Notes under the pieces: generated by a model
Databases searched by the model: none
What the model saw: only the letters and a program-made list of their open reading frames with translations
Told to the model about the DNA's origin: nothing
Shown here: positions 1-10,570 of the stretch, in pieces
Layout of the letters: each line of letters opens with the position of its first letter
How positions within the stretch are numbered: the stretch's first letter is position 1
Assembly: GCA_023052935.1 (NCBI GenBank)
Contig: CM041293.1
Span: 178,918,789 to 178,982,788 of the forward strand
DNA from: Piezodorus guildinii
Taxonomy: Eukaryota; Arthropoda; Insecta; Hemiptera; Pentatomidae
Length of the DNA stretch: 64,000 nt
Direction of reading: 5' to 3'
Position numbers and translations under genes: made by a program

Positions 1-716
1 TTGTTTCTAATATCGAGACACATTGAAAAAATAAAACAAAAACTACACTTCTTTATCTTTGTTTGCGGTTTAGTGAATTCAATTTGAGAAATAAAATAAT
101 TTAAATTAAAATAGCTACAAATTACTAAAGATGTTGATAGTAACTATGTTGAGTGAGGTTATATAAAAGAAATACAGATGAATAGCAATGAGCTACTCTG
201 TACATTGTCAATGTCAATTTTATTTACTCAATTTTCAATTACAAACCCCGTACCAAGTAGCCACATCCAAATTATTCAATAACATCGTTTTATCTTTTGA
301 ATATACCGTTGTATATCATCATAACTCCTCTGCAACTCATAAATCATTGCAAGTCATTCAAATAGCACTTATAATTTTTTGAAAACGTATAGTAATATTT
401 ATTTTATTATAACTGGAAACTATAATCTGAATGTATATTTTAAAAATAAGAACGCATAGAAACAATCAACACACACTTATATTTGAATTAATAATCACAT
501 ATGTGAAGATATGGGAAGGTTAATTTACTGGGAACATTGTTGCCACAGTTAAATAATTTTTTTTTTTACGTTTTAGAAAAATATATTTTGTAACATTTAG
601 AATAGTAATAAAAACTAACCTATCATTTAAGTTGGACCAAATAACAGATACTTACGAAGTTAGATCATACTCGGTTCAGTAATTTCAGAGTTTATTGCGA
701 ACAAACATTGTGACGC

Positions 717-719
<3 letters not shown>
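1..719. other. AT-rich DNA, nothing recognised
   Basis: No coding pattern, RNA gene or repeat family could be recognised. Only short open frames without domain signatures occur, as expected of AT-rich non-coding DNA. Confidence 0.6.

Positions 720-792
<73 letters not shown>
720..792. repeat. (TA)n microsatellite
   Basis: About 36 perfect TA units. It is the first of at least ten long TA tracts in the window. Confidence 0.97.
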
Positions 793-794
<2 letters not shown>

Positions 795-1094
795 TGTATT
801 CAGTTTCGATAGAAACATATGTTTTAAATTAAATAATGAAACAATATATAATTGATCATCTTTAAATTATGAAGTTTCTCCCCTCTTCTCTTCCTCCCTA
901 TGATTAGAGGATCTTCTTGATGATTTATACTCCAAATTCAGAAAAAAAAAATTGAACAAAAAACAAAAAGTAAGGTGGCTCACCCAGCCTGCCCTAGTTC
1001 TCTATTCTGCCACTAGGGACGTTCTACCTCTTCAACAGCCCGCGAGAGAGGTGGCGTCATGATTGATGTGTATTTCCCCTTCGGAACCCGAAAC

Positions 1095-1130
1095 AGTCAC
1101 TGTAGCATTAAGTGACGTCATATAAATAAC
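1095..1130 (+). repeat. Possible SINE 3' tail fragment
   Basis: The string CACTGTAGCATTAAGTGACGT followed by an ATAAATA tail resembles the last 40 bases of the tRNA-headed SINE seen complete at 19397-19652. The head is not recognisable here. The surrounding 950-1430 stretch is less AT-rich and otherwise unidentified. Confidence 0.35.
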
Positions 1131-1567
1131 GACACAATGTAACCTAGGACCGTGATATTGACTGTAATTTTAACCCAAAACTTCCATGTTTTAAATGAGC
1201 GTTGAGAAATATATTATCAGAGGGTTGGACCATTACCCCGCAGGTGACTATACATCACGCCCAGGCATTGAGGGGCAGAGGCGGCCTTTATGGTGCGGGC
1301 TATCTTCCCGCCAGCTTCGTCCTACGCCCGCTATCTTTCTTCCTTTCATCAGGAGCGGCCCAGTGTAGAGGATTTGTCCCTTGTACGGCCGATTAGGATA
1401 AGGGTGGAGAGTTTTCGTTTAACGGCCCTTACAATATCTAGAAAGAAATCTATAGTTAACATTTTTTTTAATATTTATTTATTGATATTTATAAATTAAT
1501 ATATCAAGTAACTTAACTGTCCGATAAAATATATGAGAAAGACATGAAGAGAAACTGACATGAAAAT

Positions 1568-3076
1568 CCTATTAAATTCCATTAAATTTTATATCCATAC
1601 AGCTAGTTTAATAAAAATCGTTACAAAGTCCTAAAAAGATGCTAAATGCATGGTATAAAGTAGCTCTTCTGGTTAGCTAGTTTGATGAAAAGGTTGCTGT
1701 AGCATCCAGAGCGTATAGGTGTCTTAAATATGAAATTTCAGTTTCGTATGTTTTAGTTTTTGTGCTACTCTTACAACACAGAACTTTTTGAGGGTCTCGA
1801 TTCTAATTCGAAAATTTTCACGATCGCAATACTTTATATAGCAACTTTAATCAATTATTGTTAGAGCCGTTTTTGAGAAAATTGTAAAAAGGTGCATAAC
1901 GCATGGAATAAAGTGGTTCTTTTGATTAGATGATTTTGACGAATGAGGTTCTGTAACATCTCGTGTCTTAAATATGAAATTTTAGTTTTTGTGCTACTCT
2001 TACAACACAGACCTTTTTGTAGGACTCAATTCTAATTCGAAAATTTTCACGATCGCAATACTTTATATAGCAACTTTAATCAATTATTGTTAGAGCCGTT
2101 TTTGAGAAAATTGTCAAAAGGTGCATAACGCATGGAATAAAGTGGTTCTTTTGATTAGATGATTATGACGAATGAGGTTCTGTAACATCTCGTGTCTTAA
2201 ATATGAAATTTTAGTTTTTGTGCTACTCTTACAACACAGACCTTTTTGTGGGACTCAATTCTAATTCGAAAATTTCCACAATCGCAATACTTTATATAGC
2301 AACTTTAATCAATTATTGTTAGAGCCGTTTTTGAGAAAATTGTAAAAAGGTGCATAACGCATGGAATAAAGTGGTTCTTTTGATTAGATGATTTTGACGA
2401 ATGAGGTTCTGTAACATCTCGTGTCTTAAATATGAAATTTTAGTTTTTGTGCTACTCTTACAAAACAGACCTTTTTGTGGGACTCAATTCTAATTCGAAA
2501 ATTTCCACGATCGCAATACTTTATATAGCAACTTTAATCAATTATTGTTAGAGCCGTTTTTGAGAAAATTGTAAAAAGGTGCATAACGCATGAAATAAAG
2601 TGGCTCTTTTGATTAGATGATTTTGACGAATGAGGTTCTGTAACATCTCGTGTCTTAAATATGAAATTTTAGTTTTTGTGCTACTCTTACAACACAGACC
2701 TTTTTGTGGGACTCAATTCTAATTCGAAAATTTCCACGATCGCAATACTTTATATAGCAACTTTAATCAATTATTGTTAGAGCCGTTTTTGAGAAAATTG
2801 TCAAAAGGTGCATAACGCATGGAATAAAGTGGTTCTTTTGATTAGATGATTATGACGAATGAGGTTCTGTAACATCTCGTGTCTTAAATATGAAATTTTA
2901 GTTTCATAAGACTTTTCCTTTACGCGCTGGACTTACCACAACACACACACACAGACCTTTTTGCGGGACTTGGTCATTTGGACTCAGGGGACCCTAAAAA
3001 GGTGTTTCCGTTGAGAACTGGAATTCTAAAATTTTCAAGATCACAATATATTTCATATAGAGGTAAGTGAAAGTAA
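1568..3076 (+). mobile_element. HER copy with expanded internal tandem array
   Basis: A copy of the hairpin-ended repeat (HER) family lacking its left part. It enters at the conserved stretch before 'atatagcgagttt' and runs through the GTATA..CTTAAATATGAAATTTCAG block. It then has the (CA)n tract at about 2940-2952, the 'TTTTTGCGGGACTTGGTCAT' block and the terminal AGGTAAGTGAAAGTAA. What should be a single internal segment is repeated several times (see the tandem repeat at 1617-2906), so this copy is about 0.6 kb longer than expected. It has no coding capacity. Confidence 0.85.
1617..2906 (+). repeat. 229-bp tandem repeat derived from HER interior
   Basis: The anchor GGTGCATAACGCATG recurs at 1891, 2120, 2349, 2578 and 2807 (variant GCATGA at 2578), a period of exactly 229 bases each time. 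A more divergent first unit lies at about 1617-1890. Units differ by only a few substitutions (TTGTAAAAAG/TTGTCAAAAG, GATTTTGACG/GATTATGACG, GTAGGACT/GTGGGACT). Two variants alternate, which suggests duplication of more than one unit at a time. The unit matches the HER segment from the Ile-like 'ATCGTTAGAGCCGTTTTTGA' block to the 'ACGATCGCAATACTTT' block, but without the (CA)n tract. Confidence 0.93.
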
Positions 3077-3284
3077 AAATCGATATCTACATAACTGATA
3101 TATTGCTGTCAGGTGAATAGATTTTTATGGTTTTAATTTGTTTTTTGTTAATTTATATTTTATTGAATTTTACAACTGTATATTACCATAAATGCAGTAA
3201 GTAAAACTGTTTAATTAGAATAAAGGGCGTGAAAGGCTTGTGAAGAAACTATCGAGCGGTAGAACTTCGATGTTTATTTAAGTA

Positions 3285-4320
3285 AGTAAATCCCGGGGCC
3301 ATCTTCTTTTCAATCGCCTCGGAGGTTTGTCAGGAATATATGAGATAGAACCGTTGCGGACAAGAGGGTTTATATGGGCTGGGAATTAGGAATTAAAAGT
3401 GGTATATCTGGTACGAGAAAGTTCTGCAACAAATGGGATATTAAGGTCGTTATGGATGATTATATTTGTTACGAAATAAGGAGCATTTAGGATTTTGCGG
3501 AGGATTTTGGATTGTAAGGATTGGATACGGGAGGAATTAGATGGCTTAATAGGGCCCTAAATCTCGATTCCATATGTCCAGATTGGTCTGATGACGGTAA
3601 CATAAATGAGCTTTTTGTAACGAATTGGAAGTTTTGAAATTTTTTTCGCATAATGTTGTAGTAATCGGTATCTATAGTCTGGACCCACAGAAGCCGTGCC
3701 CAGTTTGTGATGGAGACGCATCGGAAGATTGTTTCCATTTTTTCGCTCGATGTCCCGCATACCATGAAAATAGAACACGATTCATGCCCGTATTAAATGA
3801 TGTGAGTATTGATGGCTTTTATGAAATTCTTGCGGAACCCCACGTAATGGACCTTAAATCATTATTTATTTTTGTCACAGGAAATCTTAAAATAAGATTT
3901 CAACATCTTTATTCTCAGAATGTTAATCACTCTTAAATGTTTCGGGATTTGTTAGTAATTTGTAGGAATTTAGTATTTACTTTAGTACTATTATTTTTTT
4001 TACATTATTTATTGATATTCTTATATTTAATTTGTTATTGTATATGTTGGAGGAAATTAATCATAAAGATAGCAACACCTTTATGCTTATTGCTGTATAT
4101 GTGTTTTGTTTTAAATATTTATTCGAATTGTAATTAATAATGTATATTTGCTGGTGATAAATTTATTAATTGTGCTGTGCCAGCCAGCTCTATTGTATGG
4201 GGTTTGCCCTAAAAACAAACAAATAAAATTATTATTGTTATTAATCGGTATCTACGGGCAGTCTCTTGTCGTTTTAGTCTCGTGTGAGGATATGTTCTAA
4301 AGTTGAATTTCAAATTGGCA
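3285..4320 (-). pseudogene. Jockey-like LINE, reverse transcriptase C-terminal part, split by another LINE
   Basis: On the minus strand the sequence encodes, with frameshifts, the 3' part of a non-LTR reverse transcriptase. The order is ETARRYRLLQHY, RYKKLIYVTVIRPIWTYGIE, SRIQSLQSKILR, NAPYFVTN, IPDKPPRRLKRRWPRDLL. The same string recurs in six other fragments here (10.6, 29.3, 30.2, 52.4, 55.4 and 56.6 kb), so this is an abundant family. The copy is interrupted by the plus-strand LINE end at 3675-4241, which is flanked by TAATCGGTATCTA on both sides. The 3' UTR and tail lie towards 3130-3280. It is 5'-truncated and dead. Confidence 0.82.
3675..4241 (+). mobile_element. 5'-truncated LINE 3' end with zinc-knuckle region
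   Basis: The insert carries the C-terminal zinc-binding segment of an RNase H-type LINE ORF2. The residues CPVCDGDASEDCFHFFARC (C-x2-C..H-x4-C) start about 10 residues inside it and are followed by about 65 more residues to a stop at 3936. A 3' UTR follows, ending in a block related to 'ttgtatggggattgccctaa' and an AAATAAAATTATTATT tail. A 13-bp target-site duplication TAATCGGTATCTA flanks it (3662-3674 and 4242-4254). A close relative is at 33518-34080. Confidence 0.85.
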
Positions 4321-4439
4321 TTTCAGTTTTTTAATAATAAATGTTATTTTGTTAGTATATTGTAGTGAGTACTGAAGTTAAGAAAGACCCCAAAACATAG
4401 ATATTAAATAACGACAGGTGTAAAATATACTTTTGAGGA

Positions 4440-5230
4440 AGAAACAAACATACATAGTTGGCGCAACAACCCGTTAACGAGTCAAGGCCTCCTCTAAAAG
4501 TCTCCGCCAGTTGGCCCTGTCTGTTGCTGCTGCTCTCCAGTTCCTGACTCCTAGGAGAAAATTGCATCCGCTGCGACGGAATCAACCAACCTCACATTCG
4601 CCTGCCGACTCTTCGCTTGCCATGAAGTTCCTCGACCAAGGTCTTCTTGGGAATCTCATCTTCCTTCATCCTCATCACGTGACCTGCCCATCGGGGTCTC
4701 CCAATCTTGATCCATTTAATTATATCTACGTTGCCATACAACCTTGAGAGTTCCTGATTCTTCCTTCTTCTCCAGGTATCTCCCTCTCGGATCGGGGCAA
4801 AAATTCTTCTTAATATTTTCCTCTCAAACACGTGAAGTATGTTCTCACTGGCTTTAGTGAAGGCCCAGGATTCTGATCCATAAGTAAGAACCGGGCGAAT
4901 CAGATTCCTATATAAGCCAACTTTTGTTTTGTTTGAGAGGTGCCTGCTTTTAAAGTATTTTGCAAGCCCAAAATAGCTCTGATTGGTTGCAGCAATTCTT
5001 CGGTTGATCTCCTAGGACAAGTCGTTCTGAGCGTTCACCTGTGAGCCTAGGTAAACAAAATCTTGCACTCTCTCAAGTACTTTGTCTTGGCCTCATTAAT
5101 GACCAAGCCAAGACTTTTTCCTTCTTGTTCCAGTGCAAGGAAAGCTTCCTCTTGGGCACGTCCAGATCTGGCAGCTATGTCGAGGTCGTCTGCGTATCTG
5201 GACTGTGCTGAGGAAGAACTTCTTCGTTCC
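4440..5230 (-). pseudogene. RTE-type LINE reverse transcriptase fragment
   Basis: The minus strand encodes the end of an RTE-clade endonuclease/reverse transcriptase. It has the catalytic RYADDLDIAARS box near 5190-5210, then ITNEAKTK-like residues, TYGSESWAFTK, LHVFERKILRRIFAP, IKIGRPRWAGHVMRM and GKRRVGR. These motifs are the usual run through the RTE C-terminus. Stops and small frameshifts break the frame between the YADD box and FERK, so it is a relic. It is less AT-rich than its surroundings. The same clade is probably present again at 9350-9800. Confidence 0.85.
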
Positions 5231-5289
5231 AGTGGCGCGACAGGCCGTGTAGGCCCTAGACTCCTGCGAGTTTACACTCACGTTTCACG

Positions 5290-5510
5290 ATGCGATTTTT
5301 AGTGTAGGATCATCACTCTCTACGACTAATTTTGTGAGTGGCCACCCTTTAGCTGACGGGTCTCACATATCCGGGGGAGAGTTGGTGAGTGAATCCACAT
5401 TTCTTTACATCCTTGTAAAAGTCCCGCTGGGACTGGGATTCGAACTCAGAACCTGTATCATGAGAGGCTAGCGCGATAGCCACACAGCCACGGGCTGCAA
5501 GAAGAAGAAC
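5290..5510 (-). mobile_element. tRNA-headed SINE-like element
   Basis: On the minus strand the sequence begins with a tRNA-like head. An A-box-like GTGGCTATCGCGCTAGCCT is followed about 30 bases later by a B-box-like GAGTTCGAATCCCAG. A body of about 130 bases without a reading frame follows. The head is distinct from the SINE at 19.4 kb. A functional tRNA is unlikely because no full cloverleaf closes. Confidence 0.6.
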
Positions 5511-6530
5511 TAAGAACCAATTATTTATCAATATTATCTTAACTGTTACGACATTCACACAGTTTAGTAGAATATATTTAAAATTTAAAAAATATTGATT
5601 ATAATAAATAATATTGTTATACAATATATAAGTAACATTGACAGGTAAATAACAAGACGCCCGAGAACAGTTAATAACTGGATGGAGAAGGGAATAGGAA
5701 GGGTAGAGGTATGGCTGGGAAGGACATGCATATTGATGGCCGGGTGACGGATTGCTGCAGATCCGGGTTCTGATTAACGGTCTCTCTTCTGCATTAGCTA
5801 ACCACTTCGGGGGGATATCCTCACCATCTCCATCTCGCAGCTGATCTGAGCTGAGTGCGTGTGTCACCGTCGGTATATCATAGATCATTACGACTTCTTC
5901 GAGAATATGGTCCAAAAAACAGGTGGATCTGATCAAATATTGGGTTGTAAAATGATTTCAATAAAAACTTCTGATTCTTGTCAATGTTTATAATTTATTA
6001 TATATGATCTGTGAGAAAGGAGGGCAACTCAAAAGATGGTCGGACGAAATTAAGAAACAAGAAGGATATCTTGGCATAGGAAAACAGAAGATCGAAAATA
6101 TTGGGTATTAAAATGCAAAGAAATTTAAAAACAACTGCGAACTTATAACCCAGGCAAGGCTGGTCACCGATCAAGACTATTCCTCCTTAAGGAGAGGCCT
6201 ACACATCAGTAGAAAATCATTTTATTTGTATTTATCTAAACATAAACATTTTATTTAATCAAGTTTTTTTGCAATTTTTTAAAAAAGATGTTGGTAAATT
6301 TTATTTAAAAAGTTGTATACAATATTTGGCACATGTTTATTTTTTACTTATATCAAATTATTAAATGTGTTTTAAAATAAAAATAATATATAAACTTTAT
6401 GTATTAACAAAAAATTGTAAATCATGTGTAAATAAAGGTTTATCTTCCATATGATTTGTAGCGACGCTCTCGATAGCTCAGTAATCAAAAATAACCACGT
6501 AAGTATATGTACCAAATACCTTACGTTTTT
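5511..6530. other. No recognised feature
   Basis: AT-rich DNA. An open frame on the minus strand (5349-5936) runs through the SINE and has no domain. The 5650-5900 part is less AT-rich but could not be assigned. Confidence 0.5.
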
Positions 6531-7330
6531 TACTTTCACTTACCTAACTATAAATATATAGTCAGGAAGGTATTGTGATCTTGAAAATTTTCGAATTCCA
6601 GTTTTCAACGGAAATACACTTTTTCATAAATATCACAGGTCTGCTGAGTCCGGGAATTAAAACTAAAATTTCATATTTAAGACACGAGATGTTACAAAAC
6701 CTTATTCGTCAAAATCATCTAATCAAAAGAGCCACTTTATTCCATGCGTTTTGCACCTTTTTACGATTTTCTTAAAAACAACAATAATTGATTAAATTTT
6801 CTATATCGATGTAAAATTCAATAGGCTTTAATATCATGTAGGTTTCATTTCTGATTGAAATAGTTTGACAGGGCTTAAATAAATTTTCTTCTTCTAAAGT
6901 ACCTTTAATTTTGTATATTCTATAAAAATAACCATATCATCTGATCCATATCATACCGTTGATAAAAAACAGGTAAATATAAAAGGAGAAAATTAAAAAA
7001 ATATTTTTTAATAAAAATTTCTTGTTTTTTAACATAAGAACAGGTATATGCATGTATAATTACCGTTGAAAGCTAAAGATTTTAGAATATATATTTTCTT
7101 ATACACAAGCTTGTAAAAGTTAATAAAGAGTGATGGAAAACAAATCAAACTAACCATTATTTTAGATAATAATTTATTAGATTTTTTAAAAAACACAACA
7201 GTTTCTATAGAAATTCAATTAAATTATTCTTTAATAATTCCACTCGTTTTTATTTTCTAATTTTATTTGAAAATTCTTCGAACCGATTTTAAATACGGGA
7301 TAAGTGAAAGTCGTTTGTTGCCTGCAGCAG
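6531..7330 (-). mobile_element. HER copy, full length, (CA)n region lost
   Basis: On the plus strand it enters with TTTACTTTCACTTACC (the complement of the 3' hairpin arm). It runs through the ATTTTCGAATTCCAG, ACACGAGATGTTACA, TTTTGCACC, ATCGATGTAAAATTCAATAG and TTTCTATAGAAATTCAAT blocks and leaves with GTGAAAGTCGTTTGTTGCCTGC. The (CA)n and GGGACTTGG segment is deleted around 6640. A T-tract follows at 7331-7351. Confidence 0.85.
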
Positions 7331-7569
7331 TTTTTTTTTTTTTTTTTTTTTATTTATTATTTAAAGTTTATACAGGAAGTACAGTGAGTAAGGTAGCGTT
7401 GTAATATCTCATGCCTGCCTACTAGACTTTAGTTTAAAGTTAAGAGTTCATTTTATTAAGTTTCATGTTTATTACCTTTTGTCTGTCTAAATTTGTATGA
7501 TTTTTTTATTTCTTAGGTTTATTGTATTTTTATTAAATATTTATTTACTAAATTAAAATGTTTAATTCA

Positions 7570-8235
7570 GAATAACTATTAGATGAGGAAGATGGTTTGG
7601 GGTGCGGTTCATAAATTAGAAACACACATTTAAAATAAGTGCTATTTTAATTTATGTGCCGACGTTTCGGCCTACAATGTGGGCCTTCATCAGGGCTAAA
7701 AGAAACAAGATAATAACCAATGTAATTATAGACTTAATAATGCGTTAGGTATATAATAATAATTATGACAGTAAAAAATATGGGAACATAAATAAAATTA
7801 AATGTAAAATGATAATAAGATGACAATTAAAAGTATGGAAATAAAGTGACAGTTATAAAGTATGGAAATAAACAAATTAGATGATATTATAATATTAATT
7901 GAAAATATATATAATATATATACTTATATAACTATCATCTTAATTTTAGTATATTCCATACATTTATAACTTCACCTTATGTTCCATACTTTATTTACAT
8001 TTAATTTTATTTATGTTCCATATTTTAACTATCATATTTCCATTATTTATAACGCATTTTTATTATAATTATTATTTTAATTTTTTTTTTAGCCCTGATG
8101 AAGGCCACTTATATGTAGACTAACCGCAATAATCTAAATACATTATTTTAATTGTGTTTCTTTTATGATCGAAGGCCCCATACCATCTTCGCACATCTAA
8201 TGCATTATCTTCAACGGTCAATAACCACAAACTCC
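7570..8235. mobile_element. Penelope-type fold-back element
   Basis: Two arms of roughly 300 bases in opposite orientation meet near 7915. The outer parts share AGAAACACA, CATTTTAA and the GCCCTGATGAAGGCC motif. The inner parts share ACATAAATAAAATTAAATGT and its complement. The ACGTTTCGGCC..GGCCTTCATCAGGGC signature is typical of the terminal repeats of Penelope-like retroelements. No reverse transcriptase or GIY-YIG sequence is present. A shorter relative is at 21490-21790. Confidence 0.6.
7656..7696 (-). ncRNA. Hammerhead-ribozyme-like motif
   Basis: Read on the minus strand: CTGATGA, a GGCC/GGCC stem with a 9-nt loop, then GAAAC directly followed by GTC, closed by GCC before and GGC after as stem I. 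All core nucleotides of the hammerhead consensus (CUGANGA..GAAA..NUH) are present. Stem III has almost no loop, the arrangement described for Penelope-like elements, where such motifs are thought to act as dimers. Folding and activity are inferred. Confidence 0.6.
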
Positions 8236-9340
8236 ATCATTCAAATAACAAAATTGACCTTGCACAACGAGGCTAAAGATCCATTTTGATATATCACATA
8301 TATTTAAGGTATTTTTAAAATTACATCATACCAGAGAAGTTGAAGAACGACCCGAGCGCTTTGCGTTCTTACAATCAAATATCCGTTTCTGAACCAGCTA
8401 ATGCACCTTACGGACAGTACTTTCTCCAAGGCAATATCGATTTACACACTAAACATTTTGCTAACCAATCTTTGCAGCAGATTTACTTTTCGGAAATAAA
8501 AATCATTAAATGTCGAAAATATCCTATTTTTCTTATCCATTTTGGACAAGCCAAATACCACTTAAAGATAAGAAATCTCGATTGAAACTGGTCCCTAGAA
8601 GCACCTTAACTAATCCTTTTTTAGAATATGAAAATATTATTGAAAAAGTAAACCTGAATATTTAGAAACGCTAAGAACTTGTTTCACAACCCAATACACA
8701 TACTGTAACTGTATATATAACTAAACTAGCATTAAACACGTGAGAGATTGAAGGTAAATGGGAATATTATGTTCATGGTGTGAATTGGGTTTAGAGTTTG
8801 ATTAGCTAAAGATTAGTTTTGGCACCTGTATCACACCTCAGAGGTCAATATATACTACCTCTATAACTACCAATAACAAGGTGTTATTACTAATCCAAAG
8901 GATTATGGGTATGAGAAACATCAGGAATTATATTGTCATTTATTTTTTTTGTGCTGGTTAATATTTTTTTATTATTAAAATAATGTAATCGAACTGCTCA
9001 AAATATAAGTTAAAAAATAAATTGATGAAAATTCTTCCGCTCCCCATGTTGGCCGTACACGACTTCTAGGCTAAGACAAAGGTTTCGTTCAGAATAATGT
9101 TTTCACAGCTAATTCTAAAGTTAATAAGAATATTTTCAAAGTATTTATGTGTTTATATAAATAGGACAACATTGCTAAAAAAACATCAACCAATAAGGTT
9201 AATAAAAAACAGTTTGCATAAAACTTTGTAGATCTAAAAGTGGTTTCACTTACCATTACTACACAGAAAACGGTTGGTAATAAACAGAAGAATAAATGAT
9301 TTCTTTTAACGATGTACCATATTAATCAGTTAATAGGAAA
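8236..9340. other. No recognised feature
   Basis: AT-rich, mostly non-coding sequence. A plus-strand open frame of 81 codons at 8340-8585 has no domain I can name and no similar copy in the window. Confidence 0.5.
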
Positions 9341-9349
9341 TGTTATTGC

Positions 9350-9800
9350 ATGCCGTCATCCGACCATCAGCAAAGCTAAAGCGTGTCAAAAAGGTTCGAC
9401 GCCGATACCAGCAAATACTGCCTACACAGATTTTCCAATGATCACAGCCCAAGTCCAAGATCAGACTAACACAATCCTTCCACCTTCGCTTCGATTCTGC
9501 ATCTCAGGCGCCTACCAGTTGGTCAATTTTTCAGAATTTCTTGCTTACCAAGCCAGTTTGAGTCACCGCGATGATATAAAACTAATTTACTTACAAGTTA
9601 CAAGCTTCGTGATTTCGGGTTGTGCAACCTTCTGAATTCCCAGTGACATCATACCTCTTCGAACCAAATACATTGCGTATAACCTTATTCTTGAAAACCA
9701 ATAGGCGATGCTTTATTCTTCAAAGTAAGCAACCCCGTTTCACATCCGTACATAACGGTCGGTGTAATAATGGTTTATAAATTCATATCATTAACAGAAT
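9350..9800 (-). pseudogene. Probable RTE-like LINE fragment, heavily decayed
   Basis: The minus strand reads, across frameshifts, TVMYGCETGLLTLKNK, then VIRNVFGSKRYDVTGN, and later RRWKDCV. Order and spacing match the CETW, RKIFGP..DGEW and RRRWxDCV motifs near the end of RTE-type reverse transcriptases, as in the clearer copy at 4440-5230. Stops are frequent. The open frame on the other strand here (9312-9635) is a shadow. Confidence 0.5.
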
Positions 9801-10150
9801 GATGTCATTCATTTTCCCGCATTAACCCTACTATCTCTTGGGTTCAAATGTATTTCCTGGTACATCACAAAGATCGTCACTTGTATAATAACAATAATCC
9901 CTTTATTTCGTCAGATCCTTATTTCAATCCCTATCTCTTTAAGGTTTTCATTATAGTATTCTATTTATATATTTAATAATAGTTTTTGCGTCTTTTCTAG
10001 CAGTACCAAATCAGGGTGTGCCCTTACGACAGTTAAACTGGCTTTTCTCTCAAACCCGTAGACAATATTACCTCGTAACATTCCTTTAATAAACCATCAA
10101 CTCCCAGCACCCTCTCTCTAAATATAAGATCTTCTGCAGTTCAAACCATC
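9801..10150. other. No recognised feature
   Basis: AT-rich DNA between two LINE remnants. It may include more of the downstream LINE, but no motif is clear. Confidence 0.4.
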
Positions 10151-10164
10151 AATCCAAACATAAA

Positions 10165-10400
10165 AAAATACACAAGAAACTAGATCCCTACAATACGAAC
10201 CTTTATATCCCTTCCCATGAACTAAAACACAATGAACGTTACCTTTCTATCCCACTCTCAAGTTTTTGGAATTCTCTCCCAACAAACATCCGTCGAGCAA
10301 CCTCTCTCCCCACTTTCAAATACCTTTTGTTGCCAGTATCTTCGCACTTCAATGACGCTGCTGACAATAATAATTGTACTGTTAGATGATAGACAATACT
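10165..10400 (+). pseudogene. CR1-like LINE, C-terminal tail
   Basis: The plus strand reads NLYIPSHELKHNERYLSIPL, then SSFWNSLPTNIRRATSLPTFK. This is the conserved end of CR1-like and related LINE ORF2 proteins (R-x-S-x-x-Y-S-x-P..WNSLP..I..A.SL..FK). Two other copies of the same type lie at 20790-21075 and 45300-46025, both on the minus strand. Only the last 70 or so codons remain. Confidence 0.65.
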
Positions 10401-10570
10401 TTTAGTTTTCTACAAGTGTTTAAGTAAGTTGAAAATTGAGTTGAGTTTTGTTGTATGCTTTGTTGTGCATTTTCTTTTAGTTAGATCAAAACCGTTAGAT
10501 ATTAGATAATTATATCGTCATCAAACGTATTTATTTTCCTATCATTATTTTTATTTATTTTCTTATTACT

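Noticed and set aside
720..792. TA tracts as possible origin or regulatory sites
   Set aside because: They are simple microsatellites scattered over the window in many contexts.
1617..2906. CRISPR-like array
   Set aside because: The units are contiguous 229-bp tandem copies without unique spacers, in an animal-type genome, and derive from a mobile element.
5404..5510. Candidate tRNA gene on the minus strand
   Set aside because: Only box-like motifs are present; acceptor and anticodon arms do not pair well. Treated as a SINE head.
5349..5936. 195-codon open frame on the minus strand
   Set aside because: It runs through a tRNA-headed SINE and AT-rich DNA, with no domain and improbable composition. 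A chance frame.
9312..9635. 107-codon plus-strand frame
   Set aside because: The opposite strand carries RTE-like motifs in order (TVMYGCETG, IRNVFGSKRYDVTGN, RRWKDCV), so this frame is a shadow.
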